Of a DNA stretch of 64,000 nt, positions 34,055 through 45,049 are shown piece by piece; positions within the stretch are counted from its first letter, which is position 1; every line of letters starts with the position of its first letter. The stretch lies in NCBI GenBank assembly GCA_016125505.1, contig WGLP01000010.1, positions 1 through 64,000 on the forward strand, written 5' to 3'. This stretch comes from Gammaproteobacteria bacterium (GTDB lineage: Bacteria; Pseudomonadota; Gammaproteobacteria; UBA6429; Thiohalophilaceae). Position numbers and translations under genes: made by a program. Below the pieces are notes generated by a model. That model did not search any database. It saw nothing but the letters and a program-made list of their open reading frames with translations, and had not been told where the DNA came from.

Positions 34055-35440
34055 GTGGCTACCAAAAAGAAAGCAAGCGCAAGCAGAACACGTGAACGCA
34101 CGACAGGCAGTGCCGCAACCAAGCGTAGCCTGCAGCGGACCGATGGCACCGGCGGAAAACCCGCGCGCCCGGTCTACATCGTCGACGGCAGCCGCACACC
34201 TTTCCTCAAGGCCCGCAATAAACCGGGCCCGTTTGCCGCCGCCGATCTTGCCGTCAATTGCGGACGCGCCTTGTTATCGCGGCAGGGCTTTGAACCGCCT
34301 GCGATCGATGAAGTCATCCTCGGCTGCGTCATGCCCAATGCCGACGAAGCCAATATTGCCCGCGTCGTGGGTCTGCGCCTGGGTATCGGCAAGGACACGC
34401 CGGCCTGGACAGTGCAACGTAATTGCGCCTCCGGCATGCAGGCCCTGGATTGCGCCGCCATGGAAATCGCGAGCAAGCGTGCGGATTTGATCCTGGCGGG
34501 CGGTGTTGAAGCCATGAGCCATGCACCGGTGTTGTACAACAACGATATGGTCGCCTGGCTGGGCGCATTGAATGCTGCGAAGACACTGGGGCAACGCGTC
34601 AAGGTGTTCAGCCAGCTACGACCCAGGCATCTCAAACCCGTGATTGGTTTGCTGCGTGGACTGACCGACCCGGTGGTCGGTCTCTCCATGGGCCAAACCG
34701 CGGAGAATCTGGCGTACCGTTTTGGCATCAGCCGTGAGCAAATGGATACCTTTGCCACGCGCAGTCATCTGCGCCTGGCCAAGGCGCAGGACGATAATCA
34801 CCTCAACGAGATCGAAACCCTGTACGACACGCGTGGAAATGTCTATCTGCACGACGACGGTCTGCGGCGAGATTCATCGGTCGAGGCGCTGGCTAAATTA
34901 CGCCCGGTATTTGATAAACCCTTTGGCCTGGTCACGGCGGGCAACAGCGCGCAAGTCACTGATGGTGCCGCCCTCCTGTTGCTTGCCAGCGAGAAGGCCG
35001 TCGAGGAATACAAGCTGCCGGTCATGGGACAGATCATCGATAGTCAGTGGTCTGCCCTGGAGCCCGCGCAAATGGGCCTGGGTCCGGTCCACGCCATTAC
35101 GCCTATCTTAAAACGTCACAAATTCGAGCTTGGTGATATCAACTACTGGGAAATCAACGAGGCCTTCGCGGCCCAGGTACTCGCCTGTCTCGCCGCCTGG
35201 GAAGACAAGGCGTATTGCGAATCAGAATTGGGGCTGGCTGACGCGCTTGGCAGCCTGGATCAGGAACGCCTTAACGTCGATGGCGGCGGTGTCAGCATCG
35301 GTCATCCGGTGGGCGCCAGCGGTGCGCGCATCGTGTTACATCTCCTCGATGTCCTCAAACGCAATGAGGCACAACGCGGTATCGCCAGTTTGTGTATTGG
35401 CGGCGGTCAGGGTGGTGCCATGTTGGTTGAGCGCGTATAG
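34055..35440 (+). CDS. Acetyl-CoA acyltransferase (3-ketoacyl-CoA thiolase)
   Basis: A 461-residue thiolase. The nucleophilic cysteine is in NCASGMQ, the general-base histidine in the NEAFAA-containing helix region and GHPVGASG, and the second cysteine in SLCIGGGQGG. It cleaves 3-ketoacyl-CoA to acetyl-CoA and a shorter acyl-CoA. It has an unusual 40-residue, Lys/Arg/Thr/Ser-rich N-terminal extension (KKKASASRTRERTTGS...) before the core PVYIVDG, probably disordered. The start is GTG 34055 with CAGGAG nine bases upstream of it. Together with the next gene it forms the fadA/B- or fadI/J-type pair. Confidence 0.88.
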   Translation: MATKKKASASRTRERTTGSAATKRSLQRTDGTGGKPARPVYIVDGSRTPFLKARNKPGPFAAADLAVNCGRALLSRQGFEPPAIDEVILGCVMPNADEANIARVVGLRLGIGKDTPAWTVQRNCASGMQALDCAAMEIASKRADLILAGGVEAMSHAPVLYNNDMVAWLGALNAAKTLGQRVKVFSQLRPRHLKPVIGLLRGLTDPVVGLSMGQTAENLAYRFGISREQMDTFATRSHLRLAKAQDDNHLNEIETLYDTRGNVYLHDDGLRRDSSVEALAKLRPVFDKPFGLVTAGNSAQVTDGAALLLLASEKAVEEYKLPVMGQIIDSQWSALEPAQMGLGPVHAITPILKRHKFELGDINYWEINEAFAAQVLACLAAWEDKAYCESELGLADALGSLDQERLNVDGGGVSIGHPVGASGARIVLHLLDVLKRNEAQRGIASLCIGGGQGGAMLVERV

Positions 35441-35449
35441 GAGAACAGG

Positions 35450-37495
35450 ATGAGTCAAACCTATCAACACTGGAAAATCGAAACCGATCCGACCGGCATC
35501 GCCTGGTTGCATCTGGACAAGGCCGACAGCAACACCAATGTTCTCTCTGCCGACATCCTCAACGAATTCAGCGCCGTGCTGGATGAGCTGGAAAAGAATG
35601 TACCCCGTGCGGTCGTGATCCTTTCCAACAAGGAAAACGGCTTTATTGCCGGTGCCGATGTCAAAGAGTTCACCAGCTTCGAAAGCGAAGATGTGGCATT
35701 GCAGGCCATTCGTCGCGCGCACACCATCTTTAACCGACTCGAGGCCCTGAGTTGTCCGACGATTGCCTTGATTCACGGCTTTTGCCTGGGTGGCGGCATG
35801 GAACTGGCGCTGGCCTGTCGTTATCGCATTGCCGACAACGATCCGAAAACCAAACTGGGTCTGCCCGAAGTGCGTCTCGGTATTCATCCGGGTTTCGGCG
35901 GCACCTTACGCGCCATCCGACTCGTTGGTGTCTTGTCCGCGATGGACATGATGCTGACCGGGCGCAATCTGTCCGCACGCGCCGCACAGAAGATCGGTCT
36001 GGTGAATTATGCCGTGCCCAAACGTCATTTGTTAAATGCCGCACGCGGTATCGTCAAACAACCGCCACACACGATGGTGCTGCCATGGTGGAAACGGCTG
36101 GCCAGTCACAAACGTGTGCGTCCCCTGCTGGCGAAGATCTTTTACAAGAAAGTGGCCGCCAAGGCGCCGCGTTCACACTATCCCGCGCCCTACTCGTTGA
36201 TCGACTTGTGGGTCCAGCATTACGACAACCCGACCCAGATGCTCGATTACGAGGCGCAGTCGGTTGCGCACCTGATCAGCGGTCGCACTGCGCAAAATCT
36301 CATTCGTGTGTTTTTGCTGCAGGAACAACTCAAAGGTCTCGGCAAGGCGGACGATTTCCAGGCAACGCATGTGCACGTGATTGGCGCCGGGGTGATGGGC
36401 GGTGATATCGCCGCCTGGTGTGCCTTGCGTGGCTTTCGCGTCACGCTGCAGGATCAAAAACATGAAGCGCTGGCCAATGTCATCAAGCGTGCCTACAAAC
36501 TCTATCAAAAACGCCTCAAGCATCGACTGGCGATCACAGATGTCATGGACCGTTTGATCCCGGACCCCAAAGGCAATGGCCTGAGCCGTGCCGACGTGAT
36601 CATCGAGGCGATCTTCGAAGATGTCGAGGTCAAACGTAACCTGTTCAAATCCATCGAACCGCAGGTCAAACCGACCGCACTGCTCGCCACCAACACTTCG
36701 AGCATCCCCCTGGATGTAATCAGCAACGTGATGCAGCAACCGTCGCGACTGGTCGGCCTGCACTTTTTTAATCCCGTTGCCATGATGCCGCTGGTGGAAA
36801 TCGTGCAAAGCCCGACTACTGACAGCACGGTCGCCACCGCTGCCGCGGCATTTACGCGCAAGATCGATCGCCTGCCGCTGCCCGTTACCAGCACCCCCGG
36901 CTTTCTGGTCAATCGCATTCTGATGCCGTATCTCATGGAAGCCGTCGTGCTCGCGCAGGAAGGTATACCGTTAAAAGTGATCGATGATGCCGCGACGGAT
37001 TTCGGCATGCCCATGGGGCCCATAGAACTGGCGGATACCGTGGGTCTGGATATCTGCCTGCACGTCGCGAAAAACCTGGCGCAACACATGTCGATTGAAG
37101 TGCCGGAACAGCTGCAGAAAATGGTCGACAAGGGCCAGCTTGGCAAGAAATCCGGTCAGGGCTTTTACCGCTTCAAAGACGGTAAACCGCAAAAAGAAAT
37201 GCCACCCAAATCCTATACCCCGCCAGTCGATATTCAGGACCGTTTGATCCTGCGTCTGCTCAACGAAGCCGTGGCATGCCTGCGCGACGGCGTGGTCACG
37301 AGTGAGGACCTCGCGGACGGTGGCATTATTTTCGGTACCGGGTTTGCGCCATTCCGCGGCGGCCCCTTCCATTACATCCATTACCGCGGCGCCGCGCAAT
37401 TGTTAAAAATGCTGGAGCATCTGCAACACCGATATGGACCACGTTTTACCGCCGATGCTGGCTGGCAACAACTCGATAACAATACAACGGCATAA
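35450..37495 (+). CDS. Multifunctional enoyl-CoA hydratase/3-hydroxyacyl-CoA dehydrogenase
   Basis: A 681-residue FadB/FadJ-type enzyme. The crotonase domain (about residues 1-200) has the oxyanion hole segment GFCLGGGMELALACRYRIA. The dehydrogenase domain opens with the NAD-binding HVIGAGVMGGDIAAW (about residue 310), followed by LVGLHFFNPVAMMPLVEIV with the catalytic His. The 3-hydroxyacyl-CoA dehydrogenase C-terminal domain is present. It performs steps two and three of beta-oxidation. Length is near FadJ (714) and FadB (729). It pairs with the thiolase nine bases upstream; the acyl-CoA synthetase follows at two bases. Confidence 0.92.
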   Translation: MSQTYQHWKIETDPTGIAWLHLDKADSNTNVLSADILNEFSAVLDELEKNVPRAVVILSNKENGFIAGADVKEFTSFESEDVALQAIRRAHTIFNRLEALSCPTIALIHGFCLGGGMELALACRYRIADNDPKTKLGLPEVRLGIHPGFGGTLRAIRLVGVLSAMDMMLTGRNLSARAAQKIGLVNYAVPKRHLLNAARGIVKQPPHTMVLPWWKRLASHKRVRPLLAKIFYKKVAAKAPRSHYPAPYSLIDLWVQHYDNPTQMLDYEAQSVAHLISGRTAQNLIRVFLLQEQLKGLGKADDFQATHVHVIGAGVMGGDIAAWCALRGFRVTLQDQKHEALANVIKRAYKLYQKRLKHRLAITDVMDRLIPDPKGNGLSRADVIIEAIFEDVEVKRNLFKSIEPQVKPTALLATNTSSIPLDVISNVMQQPSRLVGLHFFNPVAMMPLVEIVQSPTTDSTVATAAAAFTRKIDRLPLPVTSTPGFLVNRILMPYLMEAVVLAQEGIPLKVIDDAATDFGMPMGPIELADTVGLDICLHVAKNLAQHMSIEVPEQLQKMVDKGQLGKKSGQGFYRFKDGKPQKEMPPKSYTPPVDIQDRLILRLLNEAVACLRDGVVTSEDLADGGIIFGTGFAPFRGGPFHYIHYRGAAQLLKMLEHLQHRYGPRFTADAGWQQLDNNTTA

Positions 37496-37497
37496 AT

Positions 37498-39300
37498 ATG
37501 TCAGGGACTGACGACCAAATCCCGCTGAAGGAAATCACCAATCTTTCGCAATTATTTTGCCACCGCGTACGTCGCAACCCGAACAGCCCGGCCTATCAGT
37601 ACTTCGATAACGATGAACAGGCCTGGCAGGAGCTCACCTGGTCTGACATGGCCGATCATGTTGGGCGTTGGCAGGCGGCATTTAAACAGGAAATACTCAG
37701 CCCGGGTGATCGCGTGGCCCTCATGGCGTCCAACAGTCCCTCCTGGGTGATATACGATCAGGCGGCACTGGGCATGGGCTTTGTCGTCGTCCCCCTCTAT
37801 ACAAATGACCGTGCCGATAACGTCAGCTATATCATCAATGACGCACAAATCCGGGTGCTCTTGCTGGAAACCGCTGCCCAATGGCATGCCGTCAAGCCGC
37901 ATTGTCAGGAGCTGACCTCATTAAAACGCATCGTCTGCATGGAAGCTATTGAGGATGCGGAAGACGCCCGCTTTTTGACGCTCGACCGCTGGTTACCCGA
38001 TATCAACAAACGCTATCCACTGCATGAACTCAACGTACACAAATCCACACTTGCAACCATTGTCTATACCTCGGGGACGACCGGCAAACCCAAAGGCGTC
38101 ATGCTCAGCCATGAGAATATTTTCTGGAATGCCCACGCCGGCATCCGGTCCATCCCTGTGCACAGCGACGATTCCTTTCTATCCTTCCTGCCCCTGTCAC
38201 ATATGTTCGAGCGTACCGCCGGATATTATTTGCCGATGATTTGTGGCTCTTGCGTCACGTACGCACGGTCGATCGAAAAACTGGCGGAAGATCTCGTACT
38301 TAAAAGGCCTACTGTCTTAATTACGGTTCCGCGCATATTTGAGCGGGTCTATAACAAAATCAAAATCCAGTTGAGCGAGAAGCCGGCGTTTGCGCGCAAA
38401 TTATTTGAACTGACCGTGGCCGTCGGCTGGCATCGCTTCCGGCATCAGCAAGGCAAGCAGGCCTGGCACCCCAAATTACTGCTATGGCCACTGCTGAATG
38501 CGCTGGTCGCCCAAAAAATTATGGCAAAACTGGGTGGGCGTTTGCGCCTCGCCGTCAGCGGTGGTGCACCGCTCAGTTTTGATATTGCACGCACGTTTAT
38601 GGGCTTGGGCTTAACCATCTCACAAGGTTATGGACTGACTGAAGCCAGCCCGGTGATCAGCACCAACAAGCTGGAAGACAATGAACCGGATAGCGTGGGT
38701 CAGGCCCTGGCGGGAATCGAAACCAGGTTGGGCGAAGGGGGTGAATTGCTGGTACGTGCCCCCAGTGTCATGATGGGTTACTGGAATCAGGAAGAAGCGA
38801 CACAAGCGGTGATCGACGCGGATGGCTGGCTGCATACCGGTGACAAGGCGCGTATCGAGCGAGACCACATTTATATCACCGGTCGCCTTAAGGAAATCCT
38901 GGTGTTGTCCAATGGAGAAAAACTTCCGCCCGCCGATCTGGAAATGGCCATCAGCACCGACCCCCTATTTGATCAGGCCCTGGTGTTGGGCGAGCAAAAA
39001 CCGTATCTCGCTGCCCTGCTGGTCTTCAATCCTAATGAATGGCAAAAGGCAGCAGCGCAACTCGGCATTACGCCAGATCCCGACATGCTGAATCACCCCA
39101 GCGTGCATGAGTTTGTCCTGCAGCGCTTAAAGTCACTCATGGTGGAATTTCCAGGCTACGCCAAAATTTACCGGATTTACATTACCCTCGACCCCTGGAC
39201 GGTGGAAAACAACCTGATGACACCTACCTTGAAACTGAAACGCCAATTGATCATCAATCACTATAGTGATGAGATTAAGGAATTATACGAAGGCCATTAA
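37498..39300 (+). CDS. fadD: Long-chain fatty acyl-CoA synthetase
   Basis: A 600-residue adenylate-forming enzyme of the AMP-binding superfamily. The AMP motif is TIVYTSGTTGKPKGVMLSH near residue 190. The second motif region around SQGYGLTEASPVIS is followed by the motif GWLHTGDKARIE and the C-terminal GRLKEILVLSNGEKLPPADLE with the catalytic Lys. It activates fatty acids to acyl-CoA at the inner membrane for entry into beta-oxidation. The start overlaps nothing; two bases separate it from the dehydrogenase gene, consistent with translational coupling. Confidence 0.92.
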   Translation: MSGTDDQIPLKEITNLSQLFCHRVRRNPNSPAYQYFDNDEQAWQELTWSDMADHVGRWQAAFKQEILSPGDRVALMASNSPSWVIYDQAALGMGFVVVPLYTNDRADNVSYIINDAQIRVLLLETAAQWHAVKPHCQELTSLKRIVCMEAIEDAEDARFLTLDRWLPDINKRYPLHELNVHKSTLATIVYTSGTTGKPKGVMLSHENIFWNAHAGIRSIPVHSDDSFLSFLPLSHMFERTAGYYLPMICGSCVTYARSIEKLAEDLVLKRPTVLITVPRIFERVYNKIKIQLSEKPAFARKLFELTVAVGWHRFRHQQGKQAWHPKLLLWPLLNALVAQKIMAKLGGRLRLAVSGGAPLSFDIARTFMGLGLTISQGYGLTEASPVISTNKLEDNEPDSVGQALAGIETRLGEGGELLVRAPSVMMGYWNQEEATQAVIDADGWLHTGDKARIERDHIYITGRLKEILVLSNGEKLPPADLEMAISTDPLFDQALVLGEQKPYLAALLVFNPNEWQKAAAQLGITPDPDMLNHPSVHEFVLQRLKSLMVEFPGYAKIYRIYITLDPWTVENNLMTPTLKLKRQLIINHYSDEIKELYEGH

Positions 39301-39305
39301 ACCGT

Positions 39306-39692
39306 ATGGACACCTTGCCGACAGACAGGCCGCCTGATATCCGGGTACTGGCCATGCCAGCGGATACCAACGCGGCCGGCGATATTTTCGGTGGCTGGCT
39401 GATGTCACAGGTGGATATCGCCGGCAGCATACTCGCCTTCCGTATCGCGGATGGACGCGTCGCCACCGTCGCTGTGAACAATTTCACATTTCTCAAGCCG
39501 GTGTTTGTCGGTGATCTGGTAAGTCTTTATACCCGTCTGGTGAAGATTGGTAACACCTCCGTGCAGATCGCCGTGGAGGCTTTCGCGCAACGGCATCGCG
39601 GGATAGAAGAGTCCCATAAGGTCGCGACCGCGACCCTGACCTATGTTGCCGTGGGCGAGGACCGGCGCCCACGGCCGATTCCAAAACAATAG
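39306..39692 (+). CDS. Hotdog-fold acyl-CoA thioesterase (YciA type)
   Basis: A 128-residue single hotdog thioesterase. The family motif NAAGDIFGGWLMSQVD lies at about residues 22-37 (catalytic Asp in DIFGG), and VNNFTFLKPVFVGD completes the YciA type. It hydrolyses acyl-CoA, probably releasing stalled intermediates of the pathway. It starts five bases after the fadD stop and closes the operon. Confidence 0.88.
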   Translation: MDTLPTDRPPDIRVLAMPADTNAAGDIFGGWLMSQVDIAGSILAFRIADGRVATVAVNNFTFLKPVFVGDLVSLYTRLVKIGNTSVQIAVEAFAQRHRGIEESHKVATATLTYVAVGEDRRPRPIPKQ

Positions 39693-39703
39693 GCCAATTG
39701 CGG

Positions 39704-39709
39704 TATAAT
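39704..39709 (+). promoter_or_regulatory. -10 box before the cyclic-nucleotide/rhodanese gene
   Basis: A consensus TATAAT lies 70 bases before the preferred ATG at 39779, inside the short space after the thioesterase gene. The best -35 (TTCCAA, 19-bp spacing) is weak, so the downstream gene may have its own promoter or simply be read through from fad. Confidence 0.4.
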
Positions 39710-39778
39710 CGCGCCTGAGTGGCATCGGTCAGGGCAGACACCGATGCGTACCTAACTTGGAATGACAGGGAAGACGCC

Positions 39779-40843
39779 ATGGTAGCACCAAGCACCTCAC
39801 CGTATGTTAACTCGCCTACTCCCAGCCAACTCCGGGAGTTTGTTCCTATCTATACGCTGGATACGGAGCGCATACAGGAACTTGCGAAACATGCGCGCTG
39901 CATTAAATATCCGGCTGGCAGCAAATTATTTTCTCTGGGCGATGAAGACAACTATATTCTGTACCTGAACAATGGTGTCATCGAACTCAGCAATCCCAGC
40001 GAACGCATAACATTGACGGCGGGCAGCGAGCAGTCGCGTCTGCCATTGGATCCGCATCAGCCACGGCAATACAATGCCGTGGTTGTTCGTGATGCGGAAT
40101 TCATCGTGATTGAACGCAACCTGATGGACATCCTGCTGACCTGGAATCCCTTCAGCAGTTATGTCGTGGAAGAAATTGCGGAAGAGAGCTATATCCCGGA
40201 TGACTGGATGAGCAGCGTTCTGCAATCCCCGGTGTTCCAGCACATCCCCCCCATCAATATCCAAATCATGTTTCAGAAACTGGAATCCTGTCCCGTAACT
40301 GAACATGAAGTGATTTTCCTGCAGGGTGACCCGGGGGATTATTTTTATTTAATTCAACAAGGCAGTTGCGCCGTTATTCAGAGTACCGGCATCGAGGATA
40401 CCGTCATTGCCGAACTCAAATCCGGCCAGAGTTTTGGAGAAGACGCCCTGCTGAGCAATACGTCGCGCAATGCGACGGTGATCATGAAAACCGAGGGTGT
40501 GCTGTTACGCCTGTCCAAGGCGGATTTTGATAATCTAATCAAACAACCGGTCGTCGAACTCATTTCCCTGGAACAGGCTGAAACGATGACCGCTCGCGAT
40601 CCGCAATGGATCGACGTCAGACAACCGGAAGAACATTACCTGTCTGCGATTGAAGGAAGTGTCAATATTCCGCTCAGCCGGCTGCGTGAAAACTTGCCCT
40701 ATTTATCCAGGAGCAAACCTTATATCGTCTATTGCGACAACGGTCATCGTAGCAGTTGCGCTGTTTACATGCTGACGGCATACGGCTATGAAGCCTACGT
40801 CCTGGAAAATGGCGTGCAGTCGCAAACCACTTATCCGGATTGA
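39779..40843 (+). CDS. Double cyclic-nucleotide-binding/rhodanese protein
   Basis: A 354-residue protein starting at ATG 39779 behind AGGGAAG; an upstream GTG frame (39719) is less likely. It contains two cyclic-nucleotide-binding-like folds: the first, degenerate, around KLFSLGDEDNYILYL, the second more typical with EVIFLQGDPGDYFYLIQQG and SFGEDALLSNTSRNATV. A C-terminal rhodanese domain follows (about residues 270-354) with WIDVRQPEEH and an active-site Cys in YIVYCDNGHRS. Possible roles are sulfur transfer or a redox/nucleotide-sensing switch. It follows the fad operon but converges on tatD, and no partner is apparent. Confidence 0.75.
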   Translation: MVAPSTSPYVNSPTPSQLREFVPIYTLDTERIQELAKHARCIKYPAGSKLFSLGDEDNYILYLNNGVIELSNPSERITLTAGSEQSRLPLDPHQPRQYNAVVVRDAEFIVIERNLMDILLTWNPFSSYVVEEIAEESYIPDDWMSSVLQSPVFQHIPPINIQIMFQKLESCPVTEHEVIFLQGDPGDYFYLIQQGSCAVIQSTGIEDTVIAELKSGQSFGEDALLSNTSRNATVIMKTEGVLLRLSKADFDNLIKQPVVELISLEQAETMTARDPQWIDVRQPEEHYLSAIEGSVNIPLSRLRENLPYLSRSKPYIVYCDNGHRSSCAVYMLTAYGYEAYVLENGVQSQTTYPD

Positions 40844-40849
40844 ACAGCG

Positions 40850-41641
40850 CTATATTGAATTCGCCGCCTTGAACAGGCGAAAGAAGTTTTCCGTGGTGGC
40901 TTCGCTAATTGCTTCCAGGCGGGTATCGCGTAATCCGGCAATGTGTTCGGCCACGTATTTCACGTAGGCGGGTTGATTGGATTTGCCACGATACGGGGTG
41001 GGAGCCAGATAGGGTGAATCGGTCTCCACCAGCATCTTCTCCAGTGGTACCTGCCTGGCAACTTCCTTGAGGGTCTTGGCGCTGTTGAAGGTCACAATGC
41101 CGGAGAAGGAAATATAAAAATTCATATCCATCGCCGCCTTTGCCGCTTCCCAGTCCTCGGCAAAGCAGTGCATGACGCCACCGATATCCCCGGCGGATTC
41201 TTCGTGCATTATGCGCAGGGTATCCGTGGTCGCCTCGCGCATATGAATAATCAGCGGCTTGCCGGACTGTTTGGCCGCGGCAATATGGGTACGAAAGCGA
41301 TCCCGCTGCCACTCAAGATCCCCCTCGCTGCGGAAATAGTCCAGCCCGGTCTCGCCAATTGCGATCACCTTCGGATCATTCGCCAGCGACACCAATCGCC
41401 CGACATCAGGTTCTTCACCCTCTTGTTCATTAGGATGCACGCCGACCGAGGCAAAGATATTGGCATGTTGTTGCGCGGGCTCCAGTACATCATGGAAATG
41501 TTCCAGGTCGATACACACGCACAACATATGGCCCACGCCATGGGCACGTGCATTCTCCAGGGCACCGTCCAATTGGCCATCAAACGGCGCGAGATCCAGA
41601 CGGTCCAGATGACAATGGGAATCCACAAGCAAAGAAGTCAC
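40850..41641 (-). CDS. tatD: TatD-family metal-dependent hydrolase
   Basis: A TatD DNase family enzyme of about 263 residues from GTG 41641 (GAGG ribosome-binding sequence just upstream). The upstream TTG at 41653 would add only four residues. The metal motifs VDSHCHLDRLD, GETGLDYF, the HMREA histidine, the MHCFAEDW histidine and TDSPYLAP are all present. It is a Mg/Zn-dependent 3'-5' exonuclease for DNA or RNA, of the YcfH/TatD subgroup. It is the last gene of the fab-pab-tmk-holB cluster in E. coli order; here an intergenic repeat lies between it and pilZ. It ends six bases from the convergent cyclic-nucleotide/rhodanese gene. Confidence 0.9.
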   Translation of the reverse strand: MTSLLVDSHCHLDRLDLAPFDGQLDGALENARAHGVGHMLCVCIDLEHFHDVLEPAQQHANIFASVGVHPNEQEGEEPDVGRLVSLANDPKVIAIGETGLDYFRSEGDLEWQRDRFRTHIAAAKQSGKPLIIHMREATTDTLRIMHEESAGDIGGVMHCFAEDWEAAKAAMDMNFYISFSGIVTFNSAKTLKEVARQVPLEKMLVETDSPYLAPTPYRGKSNQPAYVKYVAEHIAGLRDTRLEAISEATTENFFRLFKAANSI

Positions 41642-41690
41642 GCATAACCTCAATCAATTATTAATTTAACGGCAAGAACCAATCTCAAAA

Positions 41691-41930
41691 CGTTACGAGC
41701 GCAGGAGAGACAAGGCAAAAAAGAACGAGCAAGCGGAGTTTACACGCTAGGCCGCTCTCGTGCATCCCCGCACTTCGCGGCACTTGCACATCCTGTGCTT
41801 CGTAAATGAGCATTTTATAGTATTTAACAGAAACATTATAAATGAGGGCGTGAGTTCTTTTTTCATCGCATCCCGCAATTAAGATTTAAATAAGAGGGTG
41901 AACGCTGTCTCGCCAAGCGCACGACTACAG
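41691..41930 (+). repeat. Interspersed intergenic repeat, copy 1
   Basis: The 348-bp space between pilZ and tatD holds no gene. Segments shared with 62058-62200 (opposite orientation) are ACGAGCG-N-AG, GACAAGGC, AAAAG, AAGCGGA, ACACG-N-TAG and AATGAGCATTTT, in the same order. Toward the right end CTACAGGGATGTAG, a 5-bp stem on a GGGA loop, resembles a CAGGGATG block in the second copy. I regard it as a diverged multi-copy intergenic repeat; the family name is not known to me. Exact ends are uncertain. Confidence 0.55.
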
Positions 41931-41989
41931 GGATGTAGAAGTTAGGGCGACGCAGGATGCCAAAGCCGAGTAGTTTTGAGGTGGTTCTT

Positions 41990-42355
41990 TTACATAGTGT
42001 GGGTCTGTCTGTCAGACTTCAACGCCCCGGCAAGATAGGTTTCGATCTTGGTGCGTGCATTACCACCGTCTTGTTCGCTGAACTGTACACCGATCCCGGC
42101 AGCACGGTTACCCTGTGCACCTTTGGGTGTGACCCACACGATTTTACCCGCGACCGGCAGCTTTTCCTTTTCGTCCATCAGGGTGAGCAGCATGAAGACT
42201 TCATCGCCGATCTGATAACTTTTACTGGTGGGGATAAACAGGCCGCCATTTTTGATAAAGGGCATGTATGCCGCATACAAGGCGCTTTTGTCCTTGATCG
42301 TCAACGACAAGATGCCTTGACGTCCACCGGCCAAACCTGCGGGTATTTGAGACAT
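41990..42355 (-). CDS. pilZ: Type IV pilus PilZ-domain protein
   Basis: A 121-residue protein of the PilZ type found between holB and tatD in Pseudomonas and relatives. The beta-barrel fold elements are clear (GGLFIPTSKSYQIGDEVFMLLTLMDE, VAGKIVWVTPKGAQGNRAAGIGVQF). The N-terminal c-di-GMP switch RxxxR is not present, as expected for canonical PilZ proteins, which do not bind c-di-GMP and instead act with PilF/FimX in pilus biogenesis. It follows holB by 14 bp in the same direction. Confidence 0.85.
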   Translation of the reverse strand: MSQIPAGLAGGRQGILSLTIKDKSALYAAYMPFIKNGGLFIPTSKSYQIGDEVFMLLTLMDEKEKLPVAGKIVWVTPKGAQGNRAAGIGVQFSEQDGGNARTKIETYLAGALKSDRQTHTM

Positions 42356-42369
42356 GCACTACTCCTTCC

Positions 42370-43359
42370 TTACTTATCGTCGGCCTTGGCAGTACTGAGC
42401 GACTGCCAGCGCAGTAACACACCTTCCATCAGCATTTGCGCGTTTAACGGGCTGCGCTGCATCCGCAGGATGTTGTGTAGTTCATCCAGAAAATCAAACA
42501 GGCCCTGCAAGTCTACCCGCTGTGCGATATTCTGCAATCCTTCACGCAGGTCACGGTTGCGCAGCCCCGCTGGCACCCCGGATTTCACCCGGATTAAGTC
42601 ATTGATCCAACTGGATAACCAGTGTATCGGCGTCGGCAATGCCAGCTTTAGCCAGGGATCCAGGTTGGCCAGGGCACTTTGCCCGCGGGCGATGGCGGTA
42701 AAACTCTGAAACAGGGCCTGCCGTTGCGCCAAGACAGACTCCTCCCGCAAGGCCAGGGCACTGAGGGGGGCGTCGCAGGCCAGTGATAACAGGGCCTCAG
42801 CCTCATCCACCGGGATCTGCTGCTCCTGACTTAGCCATGCCAACGCCTCGGCATGGGACGGCGGTGAAAAATCCAGCCGCTGACAGCGGCTTAGAATCGT
42901 GGCGGGCAACAGGCTGGGATTTGCGCTGACCAGCACGAGAAGGCTGTCGGCTGGCGGCTCTTCCAGTGTTTTGAGCAGGCTATTCGCCGCAGCCAGATTC
43001 ATTTGTTCCGCCGGTTGCACGATGGCGACCCGGTAACCACCCTGATGTGTCGCCAGGGTGAACTGCGCAATGAGGTCGCGGATCTGGTCGACTTTGATCG
43101 CCTTGCCCGCCTCTTCCGGCTCCACCACCAGGAAATCCGGGTGGGTCGCGGCGGCAAAACGGGCGCAGGCACGGCACTGCTGACAGGCGAGCCCTTCACT
43201 GGAGGGCTGTTCGCACAGGAGACTCTGAGCCAGATCGCGGGCGAAGCCGGTTTTACCCAGGCCCTTGGGGCCGGTCAGCAACAAGGCATGGGGTAGACGC
43301 TGCTGCTGCCGGCGGACCTGTAACTGCGTCCAGGGTGCTTGAGTCCAGGGATAGCGCAT
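42370..43359 (-). CDS. holB: DNA polymerase III delta-prime subunit
   Basis: A 329-residue clamp-loader subunit. The modified Walker A is GPKGLGKTGFA (about residue 34), followed by the zinc-binding cluster CEQPSSEGLACQQCRAC (four cysteines). It has the SRC-like motif of delta prime (ILSRCQRL) and forms the clamp loader with DnaX and HolA. Located between tmk and pilZ, as in other Gammaproteobacteria, with only 3 bp to tmk. Confidence 0.92.
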   Translation of the reverse strand: MRYPWTQAPWTQLQVRRQQQRLPHALLLTGPKGLGKTGFARDLAQSLLCEQPSSEGLACQQCRACARFAAATHPDFLVVEPEEAGKAIKVDQIRDLIAQFTLATHQGGYRVAIVQPAEQMNLAAANSLLKTLEEPPADSLLVLVSANPSLLPATILSRCQRLDFSPPSHAEALAWLSQEQQIPVDEAEALLSLACDAPLSALALREESVLAQRQALFQSFTAIARGQSALANLDPWLKLALPTPIHWLSSWINDLIRVKSGVPAGLRNRDLREGLQNIAQRVDLQGLFDFLDELHNILRMQRSPLNAQMLMEGVLLRWQSLSTAKADDK

Positions 43360-43362
43360 GAC

Positions 43363-45041
<1,679 letters not shown>

Positions 45042-45049
45042 ACTTCAGG

